This document shows positions 27,160 through 38,250 of a DNA stretch of 62,040 nt, one piece after another. The notes under the pieces were generated by a model. It did no database searches and had not been told where the DNA came from. It was given only the letters and a program-made list of their open reading frames with translations. This stretch comes from Gammaproteobacteria bacterium. GTDB lineage: Bacteria > Pseudomonadota > Gammaproteobacteria > Steroidobacterales > Steroidobacteraceae. Position 1 is the first letter of the stretch, and the number at the start of each line of letters is the position of its first letter. The stretch covers positions 1 through 62,040 of the forward strand of contig VGTW01000004.1 of NCBI GenBank assembly GCA_016874555.1, in the 5' to 3' direction. Both the position numbers and the translations under genes were made by a program.

Positions 27160-27345
27160 ATTGAGAGGCCGGTCTCCGGACTTGCGAGTGGCGCTGCGTG
27201 CAGCGCTGAGGCGGTCGCCTTCCCATCTCCACCGTTGCAGTGGAGTCAGTGGCCGAAGATCGCCGTGCCTCGCTTACCGTTGCGGGGGCAGTGCCGGAAT
27301 CGCGCACCGTAGCGCACTCACCGACTTCCCGTTTCACCCATGACG
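27160..27345 (-). ncRNA. Cobalamin (AdoCbl) riboswitch
   Basis: The 5' leader of btuB reads, on the minus strand, all conserved blocks of the cobalamin riboswitch in order. These are the AACGGGAAGTCGGTG entry, CACTGCCCCCGCAACGGTAAGC, the B12 box GCCACTG (complement of 27247-27253), GGGAAGGCG, and the closing GCAAGTCCGGAGACCGGCC. Bound adenosylcobalamin should repress btuB and btuM. The stretch between the aptamer and the start codon (CCCGCGCTCGGGTGAGAAGCGCGC, about 24 bases overall) is GC-rich, can fold, and ends at the AAGGAG ribosome site. This suggests control of translation initiation; there is no T-run for a terminator. Confidence 0.95.
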
Positions 27346-27452
27346 CGACCAACGCGCCACGAGCACCTCTACAACGGTCGAGAGATTACGCCCAGCCACA
27401 GTTCAACGTCAATGTTCGGACGACCGCTTGGCGAGACAATTAAAAACGGCGG

Positions 27453-29054
27453 TCAGGAACTGCAGGACAGCGCCGAGCAACCCGCGCGATGGCGCGCCCA
27501 CTCGGGTCGTCGCGCCGCAAAAGACTCGCACCCGTCTTGAGCCTCGTAAGGACGACGGATGACCTGCAACAGACGCTGCAGCGGTGCGAGATCGCCAGCG
27601 GTTGCCGCATCGATCGCCTGCTGCGCGAGATAATTGCGCGGCAGATACAGCGGGTTCGCGGCTTGCATGCGACGCCTGCGCTCGCCGGCAGCGAGGCCGC
27701 AACCCGCACCGCGTTCGTGCCAGCGCAAAAACCACGCCCGCCAACGTGCGCGCTGCGTTTCGTCGAGAGCGGCACCGTCATACAGCGCGGCGGCTACGGG
27801 TTGCGGTAGCGATGTCGCCGCGGCGCCGCTGTGCGGCTCCGCGCCCACCACCTGCTCGCCGAGCGCACGAAAGAAGATCGGCATGTCGGTCTCGACGGCT
27901 GCCAGCAGCGCGAAAAGCTCATCGATCATGGCTTCGTCACCTTCGCGCCCGAGCGCTTCGAGACCGAGCTTGTCGGCCAGCAGCGCGCGCCAGGTTTCGG
28001 TGTAGGTGCTGCGGTAACGCTCCAAACCCTCTTGCAGCCAATCTTTGTCGCCGATCAACGGCAACAAGGCGCCAGCAAGACGCGCAAGGTTCCACATGCC
28101 AATTTGCGGCTGATTGCCGTAAGCGTAGCGACGCCCTGCAGCATCGGTCGTGTTCGGGGTCCACGCTGGGTCGTAGCCTTCTAGCCAGCCATAAGGGCCG
28201 TAGTCGAGCGTCAGGCCAAGAATCGACATGTTGTCGGTGTTCATCACGCCATGCACGAAACCGACGCGCATCCAGTGCGCAATCATGACCGCCGTACGTC
28301 GACAGATCTCGCTGAACCAGCGCGCATAGGCGCGCGGTGTACCCCCGGCATATTCCGGGTAATGAGCGGCGATCACATGATCCGCGAGTCGCCGCAGCAG
28401 CTCGAGCTCTTCACTCGCCGAGTGGATCTCGAAATTACCGAAGCGGGTGAAACTCGGCGCCACCCGACAAACGATCGCGCCCGGCTCGGCTTGCGCATTG
28501 CCGTCATAGAACATGTCGCGTACCACCTCGTCGCCGGTCGCGACCAAAGAAAGCGCGCGGGTGGTCGGTACGCCAAGGTGATGCATGGCCTCACTACAAA
28601 GAAATTCGCGCAACGACGAGCGCAGTACGGCACGGCCATCGGCGAAACGCGAATACGGCGTTGGCCCCGCACCCTTGAGTTGCAGTTCCTGGCGCTCGCC
28701 GGTCGGCGTGACGAGCTCACCCAAGGTGATCGCACGACCATCGCCGAGCTGCCCCGCCCAATTGCCAAACTGATGGCCACCGTAGCGAGCGGCGTACGGG
28801 CGCATGCCGGGCGCGAGCGCGTTGCCTGCAAGAATATCGACTGCGGGCCCGGTCGCAGCGGGCCGCGCAAGCCCTAACGCTGCGCCGAGATCGTCGGACC
28901 AGGCGAGCAATCGCGGCGCCGACACCGGCGTCGGCGTCACGAACGTGTAGGCAGCATCAGCCACGGCGCGCGGCCGGTTGCTGCTGTCGACATCAGCCGG
29001 CAGCGCTGCGACGACGCTGGCCTCGAACTCGGCTTGCGCCAGATCAAGATTCAT
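27453..29054 (-). CDS. selO: Protein adenylyltransferase SelO (YdiU family)
   Basis: Pseudokinase-fold enzyme that transfers AMP from ATP to Ser, Thr or Tyr of target proteins, linked to redox stress in E. coli. It has 533 residues from the ATG at 29054; a GTG at 29078 is possible. Family motifs are YGGHQFGNWAGQLGDGRA, QLKGAGPTPYSRFADGR (nucleotide-binding Lys), SSLREFLCSEAMHHLGVPTT, and HGVMNTDNM with LDYGPYG for the metal and catalytic Asp. The C-terminus ends SCSS. The Cys third from the end sits where animal SelO has selenocysteine. It is divergent from the MOSC gene with a 71-bp spacer. Confidence 0.94.
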   Translation of the reverse strand: MNLDLAQAEFEASVVAALPADVDSSNRPRAVADAAYTFVTPTPVSAPRLLAWSDDLGAALGLARPAATGPAVDILAGNALAPGMRPYAARYGGHQFGNWAGQLGDGRAITLGELVTPTGERQELQLKGAGPTPYSRFADGRAVLRSSLREFLCSEAMHHLGVPTTRALSLVATGDEVVRDMFYDGNAQAEPGAIVCRVAPSFTRFGNFEIHSASEELELLRRLADHVIAAHYPEYAGGTPRAYARWFSEICRRTAVMIAHWMRVGFVHGVMNTDNMSILGLTLDYGPYGWLEGYDPAWTPNTTDAAGRRYAYGNQPQIGMWNLARLAGALLPLIGDKDWLQEGLERYRSTYTETWRALLADKLGLEALGREGDEAMIDELFALLAAVETDMPIFFRALGEQVVGAEPHSGAAATSLPQPVAAALYDGAALDETQRARWRAWFLRWHERGAGCGLAAGERRRRMQAANPLYLPRNYLAQQAIDAATAGDLAPLQRLLQVIRRPYEAQDGCESFAARRPEWARHRAGCSALSCSS

Positions 29055-29125
29055 TGATCGATTGTCGATGGCGGACACCCTCGTCGTCCACCTTGACTTT
29101 GGCGAAGTTGGTTACCATGCCATGC

Positions 29126-29914
29126 ATGAGCACGGGCGAACTGCGCATCCAGTCGTTGCATATACATCCGCTAAAGTCCTGTCGCGCCATCGATCTCGAT
29201 GTGGTGCGCGTCGGCTCGCGCGGATTGGAGCACGATCGGGAATGGATGCTGATCACCGCCGCAGGTCGCTTTGTCACGCAGCGCAGTCACCCGACGCTCG
29301 CGTTACTGCGCGCTGCGCCCGATGCTCAAGGCATCACGCTCAGTCATCCGCGAGCGGGCAAACTGCGCATCGAAGCACCGCTGCCGATGAGCACGCAGCC
29401 CGACGATTGGCGACGCGTCACCGTCTGGAAGCGCGAGATCGAGGCGATCGATGCGGGCGAGCACGCCGCGCAGTTCGCAAGTGCGCTGATCGGCGAGCCG
29501 GCGCGCATCGTCGCCGGCGGCTCGGATCATTTCGCTGATGGCTATCCGCTGCTCGTTTGTACGCAGGCCTCGCTCGACGATCTCAATCGTCGACTGCCCG
29601 CAGCACTGCCGATGAGCCGATTTCGCCCGAACATCGTGCTGTCGGGCGCCGAGGCTTGGCAGGAAGACCACATTCGCGAACTGCGTATCGGCAGTCTGCG
29701 CCTCAAACTGGTGAAGCCCTGCACGCGTTGCGTGATGACGCGGATCGACCAAGCGACCGGTCAGCGGGGACTCGACCCGTTGCCGGTGCTGCACGAATTT
29801 CGTTTCGACGAAAACCTGCGTGGCGTCACTTTTGGTCAGAACGCACGGGTCGCGACCGGCGCCGGGAGCCTGCTACGCATCGGCGATAGCGTGACAATCG
29901 AGTTGCGGAATTAG
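29126..29914 (+). CDS. MOSC domain protein (YcbX-like, N-terminal beta-barrel plus MOSC)
   Basis: A 262-residue protein with the MOSC N-terminal barrel (IQSLHIHPLKSCRAIDLD, GLEHDREWMLI) and a C-terminal MOSC domain carrying the conserved cysteine motif KPCTRCVMTRID and the FGQNARV strand. MOSC proteins bind molybdenum cofactor and act in sulfur transfer or reduction of N-hydroxylated compounds, as YcbX does. The [2Fe-2S] domain fused in E. coli YcbX is absent. Start chosen at 29126 (MSTGELRIQ); an ATG three codons upstream (29117) is equally possible, and neither has a good ribosome site. It ends convergent with the desaturase gene, overlapping by four bases. Confidence 0.88.
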   Translation: MSTGELRIQSLHIHPLKSCRAIDLDVVRVGSRGLEHDREWMLITAAGRFVTQRSHPTLALLRAAPDAQGITLSHPRAGKLRIEAPLPMSTQPDDWRRVTVWKREIEAIDAGEHAAQFASALIGEPARIVAGGSDHFADGYPLLVCTQASLDDLNRRLPAALPMSRFRPNIVLSGAEAWQEDHIRELRIGSLRLKLVKPCTRCVMTRIDQATGQRGLDPLPVLHEFRFDENLRGVTFGQNARVATGAGSLLRIGDSVTIELRN

Positions 29915-30987
29915 GCGGCTGCGCTCGACAGCGGTACGCGCGAGGTGACTTGGCCGCGAAAGTCGAGCCAAGCGTGGTTCGTGAAGTCGTACAACTTACA
30001 GCGACGCACGCAATCTCGGTAGCTCTGCCAGGTCATGCGATAGGCCTGGAACTGATCGTTGAAACGCTCAGTCAGCACCGCCTGCGCCCGACGCAACGAA
30101 TACATGGGAATACGCGGATTCAGATGGTGCGCGTTGTGCTCCATGATGTTGTGCATCAAACGATCGATGCCGAACGGAAACCCCACCTGCACGGTCGCCG
30201 TGAGGTAGGCACGGTAACGCTGCCACTCGTGACGTTTCTGGAACCAGGCGATCGCCGGGTGCGTGTGATGCACGAACACCACGAAACCCATGATGGTGTT
30301 CCAGAGCGCAAAGGGCACGACGATGCCGAGTGCCAGCAGCACCCAGACGTTCTGCTCGGTTTCGATGGCCACCGCCACCACGAGCGTGATCCAGAGGGCC
30401 ATGGTCACGGTCACGAGCGCGCTGTCCCAATGATATTTGGCCCGACTCGCACCGATCTGCTTGCGGGTCGCAAAGTAAAGCTTCTTCCACCACAGTTCGA
30501 GGAAGTAATACAGACCCCAACCCGCGCCACTGCGATAGACCCGCTCGAGCAGACGACGATAACGCGGCAGCGCATCGAACTCTTGTTTGGAGAACGGCGC
30601 CCAGACCTGATCGCGACCCTTCAAATTATTAAAGCCGTGATGGGCCACATTGTGTCCGACATCCCAAAGACTGAAGGCGGTCATCGACGGCAGAAACGCA
30701 ACCCTACCAAAAATATGGTTGAGCACGTCGCTCTTGAAGAACGACCCATGACAGGCGTCGTGGCCGATGAGGAAAAGACGCACGATTGCCGCAGTGATCA
30801 GCACCGAACCCAGAAATTTTAGCCAGATAGCGGATTCGATGAGCACCAGCGCAAGACCGCCAGCGAACAGCGAAAGATCGATCGCGAGAGCCATGAAGGG
30901 CCGCAGGAAGCCGGCGTTTTCGAAGGCGAGCAACAGCGCCTTGCGACTGGCTGGGGTGGCCTCGGTCGGATTTGCGGGATTCGACAT
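29911..30987 (-). CDS. Membrane fatty acid desaturase
   Basis: A 358-residue integral-membrane diiron desaturase. The three histidine boxes are intact: HDACH (in IGHDACHGSFF), HNVAHH and HNAHH (in MEHNAHHLNPRIP), with two hydrophobic hairpin pairs between them. Box pattern and length fit acyl-lipid delta-12/omega-6-type desaturases, though regioselectivity cannot be read from sequence. ATG at 30987 with AGG upstream; an in-frame TTG lies two codons before. It shares a 56-bp divergent spacer with putA that contains the palindrome TCTGTACAGA. Confidence 0.9.
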   Translation of the reverse strand: MSNPANPTEATPASRKALLLAFENAGFLRPFMALAIDLSLFAGGLALVLIESAIWLKFLGSVLITAAIVRLFLIGHDACHGSFFKSDVLNHIFGRVAFLPSMTAFSLWDVGHNVAHHGFNNLKGRDQVWAPFSKQEFDALPRYRRLLERVYRSGAGWGLYYFLELWWKKLYFATRKQIGASRAKYHWDSALVTVTMALWITLVVAVAIETEQNVWVLLALGIVVPFALWNTIMGFVVFVHHTHPAIAWFQKRHEWQRYRAYLTATVQVGFPFGIDRLMHNIMEHNAHHLNPRIPMYSLRRAQAVLTERFNDQFQAYRMTWQSYRDCVRRCKLYDFTNHAWLDFRGQVTSRVPLSSAAA

Positions 30988-30997
30988 CGTCAACCTG

Positions 30998-31007
30998 TCT
31001 GTACAGA
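30998..31007. promoter_or_regulatory. Ten-base palindrome in the desaturase/putA spacer
   Basis: TCTGTACAGA is a perfect palindrome in the 56-bp gap between two divergent starts, next to AT-rich elements (CATTATAC, CATAATATT) that could be -10 boxes for putA. The half-site CTGT resembles LexA half-sites, but the full LexA spacing of eight bases between halves is missing. It may be an operator for an unknown dimeric regulator. Confidence 0.35.
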
Positions 31008-31043
31008 AGATGCGGCATTATACCCGGCTGCATAATATTGGGC

Positions 31044-34000
31044 ATGACATTCGCTTCCCCTGCCCTGCGCGCCGAAACCACCGACGTCGAAGCGCTCTTG
31101 CCCACCTTGACGGCCGACGAGCGCGCCTCGGCACTGCACACCGGACGAGCGCTGGTACACGGCGCACGGCGGCGTGCCGACGAGCGGCCCTACCTCGACG
31201 CCTTCCTGCAGGAATTCGGACTCTCCAATCAGGAGGGCATCGCACTCATGTGCCTGGCCGAAGCGCTGTTGCGCGTTCCCGATGACGATACGGCCGATCG
31301 CTTGATCGCCGAAAAAATCGCCAGTGGCCATTGGGATGCCCATGCGGGTCGGTCGGCCTCGCTGTTCGTCAACGCCTCCACTTGGGGCTTGATGCTTACC
31401 GGCAAATTGGTGGAGCTGCCACGCGACCTCACCACCGACGCCGGCGGCTGGCTGCGCGGTCTCAGCCAGCGCGTCACCGAGCCGATCGTACGCAACGCTT
31501 TACACCGCGCGATGCAAATCATCGGTGGCGAATTCGTGGTCGGCCGCAGCATCGATGAAGCCCTCGAACGCTGCACTCGCGAAGCCTCACTCGCGCTCTG
31601 CTCCTTCGACATGCTGGGTGAAGGCGCGCGCACCGATGCCGACGCCGCGCGCTATACCGACGCCTATGCGCAGGCCATCGAGACCATTGCCCGCGCGGTC
31701 AAAGATCAAGCTTCGCTGCATGCCCGGCACACCATCTCGATCAAGCTTTCGGCGCTCGACCCCCGCTACTCGCTGCTGCAGCGCGAGCGCACGCTGCAGC
31801 GGCTACTGCCGCGTGTCATCGACTTGTCAAGGCTCGCCGCCGCGAAAGGACTCGGCCTCACCATCGATGCCGAGGAGCAAGATCGTCTCGAACTCTCGCT
31901 GGAACTGATCGAGGCACTGGCCAAAGATTCCGCGACCCGCGACTGGCCGGGGCTCGGCCTCGCGGTGCAGGCCTATGGTCGTCGCGCCCCCGCGGTGATC
32001 GAGCACCTGACGGCGATGACGAGCGCGCTGCGGCGCCCGCTCGCAGTGCGGCTGGTCAAAGGCGCCTATTGGGACAGCGAAATCAAACGCGCGCAGGAGA
32101 AGGGCCTGCAGGAATATCCGGTCTACACCCGCAAGGCCTCGACGGACCTCGCCTATCTCGCTTGCGCGCGCCAATTGTTCGCTGCCGCGCCGCTGATCTA
32201 TCCGCAATTCGCAACCCATAACGCGCACACCATCGGCGCCATTCTGGCATTGCGGGCGGCATCGGCAGAGCCGCCGGCACTCGAATTCCAGCGCCTGCAC
32301 GGCATGGGCACCCTGCTTTACGACGAGGCGCGGCGACAGATCAAAGATTTTCCGCGCGTCCGCGTCTACGCGCCGGTGGGCCCGCACGCCGACCTGCTCG
32401 CCTATTTGGTCAGGCGCCTGCTCGAAAACGGCGCGAACACCTCCTTCGTGAACCGGTTCATGGACGAACGAGTCGCCGTCGAGGAAATCGTCGCCGACCC
32501 GGTTACCGAGGTCGAACGGCGACTGCGCGAAGACACCCTCGCCCATCGCGGCATTCCGCTGCCCCGGGATTTGTTCGCCGCGGCGCGACGCAATTCAGCC
32601 GGACTCGACTTGGGTCGGCACGAGACCCTCGACGCTTGGCAAAACGCGTTGCGGCAATATTCGCGGCTGCAACTTGCCACGGAGCCCGCGCCGGAATTCG
32701 TCAATGCCGCCGCCGTTACCGCGGCGTTCGCCAGCGCAGAGGCGGCCGCTCGTGAGTGGCGCCGACTACCGGTCGAAGCCCGCGCCAAGTGCCTTGAGCG
32801 CGCGGCCGATCTGCTCGAAGCGCAGCGCGATCAACTGATGGCCCTGCTCGTCCACGAAGCCGGGAAAACCTTGGCCGACGCGCTGGCTGAGGTACGCGAA
32901 GCTGCGGATTTCTGTCGCTACTATGCCGCCGAAGCGCGGCAACTGCAGGGCGCGGCGCGGCGTCTGACCGGTCCCACCGGCGAAACCAATGAATTGCGCC
33001 TCGAGGCGCGCGGGGTCTTCGCCTGCATCAGTCCGTGGAATTTCCCGCTGGCAATTTTTACTGGACAAGTCGTGGCCGCGCTCGTGACCGGTAACGGTGT
33101 GCTCGCCAAGCCTGCAGAAACCACGCCGCGGATCGCACTCGCCTGCGCCGAACTTTTGTACGAGACCGGAGTACCGCGGGACCTTCTGCAGGTGCTGCCG
33201 ATGCTCGGTCGCGAATTCGGCGAGACGGCCCTCGTCGCGCCAACTCTGGCCGGCGTGGTGTTCACCGGGTCGACCGCTACCGCACGCTGGCTCAATCAAC
33301 GTCTCGCCGAACGCGACGGCGCGATCCTGCCGTTGATCGCTGAAACCGGCGGCATCAACGCCATGATCGTCGACTCGACTGCGCTGCCCGAGCAAGTGGT
33401 CGACGATGTCATCCAATCGGCGTTTGGCAGCGCAGGCCAACGTTGCTCGGCGCTGCGCTTGCTCTGCCTGCAAGAAGACATTGCCGATCGCGTAATCGAA
33501 ATGCTGAGCGGTGCCATGGAAGCGCTCGTGGTCGGCGATCCTGCCGAACTGCGTACCGATGTGGGCCCGGTGATCACTGCTGCGGCTGCCGATGGCTTGC
33601 GTGCGCATATCAAAGAAATGACGCGTCGCGGGCGGCTTTTGCAGAGCGGCCCCGCCGCGGCAGCCACTGCGGGCATCGACCCGGTACGCTTCGTGTCGCC
33701 GCAACTGATCGAAATCAAATCGGCGCGCGACCTCGATCGCGAGGCCTTCGGCCCGATCTTGCATGTGTTGCGCTACGCCGCGCGCGACCTGCCGCAGGTG
33801 CTTGCTGACCTGCGCGCCAACGGCTACGGACTGACCCTCGGCATACAAACTCGACTCGAGGGTACCCGCGAGATCGTTTACAGCGAATCGAACGCCGGCA
33901 ATGTGTACGTCAATCGCAACATGATCGGCGCCGTGGTCGGCGTGCAACCCTTTGGTGGCAGCGGACTGTCGGGGACGGGGCCGAAAGCCGGTGGCCCGCA

Positions 34001-34088
34001 CTACCTCGCGCGCTTCGTCACCGAGCGCACGCTGACCATCAACACCACCGCCACCGGTGGCAATACGGCGTTGCTCAGCCTCGAGTAG
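31044..34088 (+). CDS. putA: Bifunctional proline dehydrogenase / glutamate-semialdehyde dehydrogenase
   Basis: Oxidises proline to glutamate in two channelled steps. It has 1014 residues from the ATG at 31044, a short type A PutA. The FAD proline dehydrogenase barrel carries RLVKGAYWDSEIKRAQ and QFATHNAHTI. The NAD-dependent aldehyde dehydrogenase part has CISPWNFPLAIFTGQ, VVFTGSTATARWLN and the catalytic Cys in FGSAGQRCSALR, with EAFGPILHV behind it. The N-terminal ribbon-helix-helix DNA-binding domain of E. coli PutA is absent, so it cannot repress its own gene. Divergent from the desaturase gene and convergent with aceE. Start chosen because upstream in-frame codons lie in the promoter region. 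Confidence 0.95.
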   Translation: MTFASPALRAETTDVEALLPTLTADERASALHTGRALVHGARRRADERPYLDAFLQEFGLSNQEGIALMCLAEALLRVPDDDTADRLIAEKIASGHWDAHAGRSASLFVNASTWGLMLTGKLVELPRDLTTDAGGWLRGLSQRVTEPIVRNALHRAMQIIGGEFVVGRSIDEALERCTREASLALCSFDMLGEGARTDADAARYTDAYAQAIETIARAVKDQASLHARHTISIKLSALDPRYSLLQRERTLQRLLPRVIDLSRLAAAKGLGLTIDAEEQDRLELSLELIEALAKDSATRDWPGLGLAVQAYGRRAPAVIEHLTAMTSALRRPLAVRLVKGAYWDSEIKRAQEKGLQEYPVYTRKASTDLAYLACARQLFAAAPLIYPQFATHNAHTIGAILALRAASAEPPALEFQRLHGMGTLLYDEARRQIKDFPRVRVYAPVGPHADLLAYLVRRLLENGANTSFVNRFMDERVAVEEIVADPVTEVERRLREDTLAHRGIPLPRDLFAAARRNSAGLDLGRHETLDAWQNALRQYSRLQLATEPAPEFVNAAAVTAAFASAEAAAREWRRLPVEARAKCLERAADLLEAQRDQLMALLVHEAGKTLADALAEVREAADFCRYYAAEARQLQGAARRLTGPTGETNELRLEARGVFACISPWNFPLAIFTGQVVAALVTGNGVLAKPAETTPRIALACAELLYETGVPRDLLQVLPMLGREFGETALVAPTLAGVVFTGSTATARWLNQRLAERDGAILPLIAETGGINAMIVDSTALPEQVVDDVIQSAFGSAGQRCSALRLLCLQEDIADRVIEMLSGAMEALVVGDPAELRTDVGPVITAAAADGLRAHIKEMTRRGRLLQSGPAAAATAGIDPVRFVSPQLIEIKSARDLDREAFGPILHVLRYAARDLPQVLADLRANGYGLTLGIQTRLEGTREIVYSESNAGNVYVNRNMIGAVVGVQPFGGSGLSGTGPKAGGPHYLARFVTERTLTINTTATGGNTALLSLE

Positions 34089-34130
34089 TACTCACTCACG
34101 GCAACTGGCGTGTACGCCGACCGCGGTGAC

Positions 34131-36797
<2,667 letters not shown>

Positions 36798-36827
36798 AGG
36801 CTCGGTCTGGCGAGACCAAGTCGAGCA

Positions 36828-38234
36828 TTAGTGCCCAGAGTGTGAGCCCGGCTTACGCACTGTCACCGTCGCTTCGCCAGACGACGCGCGCCGCATCGAA
36901 CCCTTACCCGGGCCACCGCCCTGCAGTGCTTCCGGCAGCGGGCCGGTATATTCATAGGCGACCGTGCCCGGTGGGTGCTGATACCAACCTGGATCTCGAT
37001 AGTCGCCCGGTTTCTGGTTGCGGCGAACCTTGAGCACCGAAAACATGCCGCCCATGCCGACCGCGCCGAAAGGACCCTCGCCCGTCATCATCGGCAAGGT
37101 ATTCTCGGGTAGCGGCATACGCATGGTCGACATCTCATCCATGCCGCTCTCGCCCATCGCCATATAGTCTGGCACGAGATCGCTGATTTTTTGCGCGAGA
37201 TCGTCTTGCGGCACACCAATCATCGTCGGTACTTCATGACCCATGGCGTTCATGGTGTGATGACTCTTGTGACAATGAAACGCCCAGTCACCCTCCTCGT
37301 CAGCGCGGAACTCGATTTGCCGCATCTGCCCCACTGCGATGTCGGTGGTGACTTCGTACTGCCGCGTGCTGCGCGGCGTCGGCCCGCCATCAGTGCCGGT
37401 GATCAAAAATTCGTAGCCGTGCAGGTGGATCGGGTGATTGGTCATCGTCAGATTGCCGATACGGATGCGTACCTTGTCGTTCTTACGCACTACCAGCGGA
37501 TCGATGCCCGGAAAAACCCGACTATTCCAACTCCAAATATTGAAATCGAGCATGGTCATGATCTTCGGGGTGTAGCTGCCCGGATCGATGTCATAGGCAC
37601 TCAGCAGAAAACAGAAGTCGCGATCGACGGCATCGATCAGCGGGTTCTGCTCGCGCGGATGCGTCACCCAGAAACCCATCATGCCCATCGCCATCTGCAC
37701 CATTTCATCGGCATGCGGGTGATACATGAACGTACCCGGTCGACGCGCCGTGAATTCATAGACGTAAGTCTTGCCTGGCGGGATCGGCGGCTGATTGAGA
37801 CCCGTGACCCCGTCCATGCCATTGGGCAGTCGCTGACCATGCCAATGAATCGAGGTCACTTCGGGGAGTCGGTTGGTGACGAAGATCCGCACCTTGTCGC
37901 CCTCCACCACCTCGATGGTGGGCCCCGGACTCTGGCCGTTATAGCCCCAAAGATTTCCCTTGAAGCCCGGCGCAAACTCGCGGATCACGGGCTCAGCGAC
38001 GAGATGAAATTCTTTGACCCCGTTCTTCATACGAAACGGCAAGGTCCATCCGTTGAGCGTCACCACCGGGTTGTAGGGCCGGCCGCGAGAGGGCTGCAAA
38101 GGCGGTTGCGTGGTCGCCGAGGTCTCGATCACGGGTTCGGGCAAAGCCGCGAGCGCCGCGCGCCCTACGGAGGCGGCTGCCGCCGCGAAACCCGCTACAC
38201 CCGCTGCTCGAAAAAATTGACGCCGTGATTTCAT
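36828..38234 (-). CDS. Tat-exported multicopper oxidase
   Basis: A 468-residue periplasmic cupredoxin-repeat oxidase. A twin-arginine signal SRRQFFRAAG (3-12) directs folded export. The copper ligands are visible in the four canonical segments: SIHWHGQ, MYHPHADEM, HPIHLHGYEF and AFHCHKSHHTMNAMGH, enough for the trinuclear centre and the type 1 site. A Met-rich stretch follows (MAMGESGMDEMSTMRMPLP), as in copper-tolerance oxidases such as CopA and CueO, where it binds Cu(I). ATG at 38234. It starts 16 bases after the TolC-family gene, with which it probably forms a copper-handling pair. Confidence 0.92.
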   Translation of the reverse strand: MKSRRQFFRAAGVAGFAAAAASVGRAALAALPEPVIETSATTQPPLQPSRGRPYNPVVTLNGWTLPFRMKNGVKEFHLVAEPVIREFAPGFKGNLWGYNGQSPGPTIEVVEGDKVRIFVTNRLPEVTSIHWHGQRLPNGMDGVTGLNQPPIPPGKTYVYEFTARRPGTFMYHPHADEMVQMAMGMMGFWVTHPREQNPLIDAVDRDFCFLLSAYDIDPGSYTPKIMTMLDFNIWSWNSRVFPGIDPLVVRKNDKVRIRIGNLTMTNHPIHLHGYEFLITGTDGGPTPRSTRQYEVTTDIAVGQMRQIEFRADEEGDWAFHCHKSHHTMNAMGHEVPTMIGVPQDDLAQKISDLVPDYMAMGESGMDEMSTMRMPLPENTLPMMTGEGPFGAVGMGGMFSVLKVRRNQKPGDYRDPGWYQHPPGTVAYEYTGPLPEALQGGGPGKGSMRRASSGEATVTVRKPGSHSGH

Positions 38235-38250
38235 GGACTCGGTTTCCTGC

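Noticed and set aside
27453-27475. Selenocysteine at the end of SelO
   Set aside because: The codon third from the end is an ordinary Cys codon (SCSS end); there is no in-frame TGA and no SECIS-like structure.
30998-31007. LexA (SOS) box in the putA/desaturase spacer
   Set aside because: Only eight bases span CTGT to ACAG; a LexA box needs CTGT-N8-ACAG, so the palindrome was kept as an unknown operator instead.
32766-34001. A 411-codon minus-strand frame inside putA
   Set aside because: Antisense shadow of the aldehyde dehydrogenase half of PutA, with no signal, motif or ribosome site of its own.
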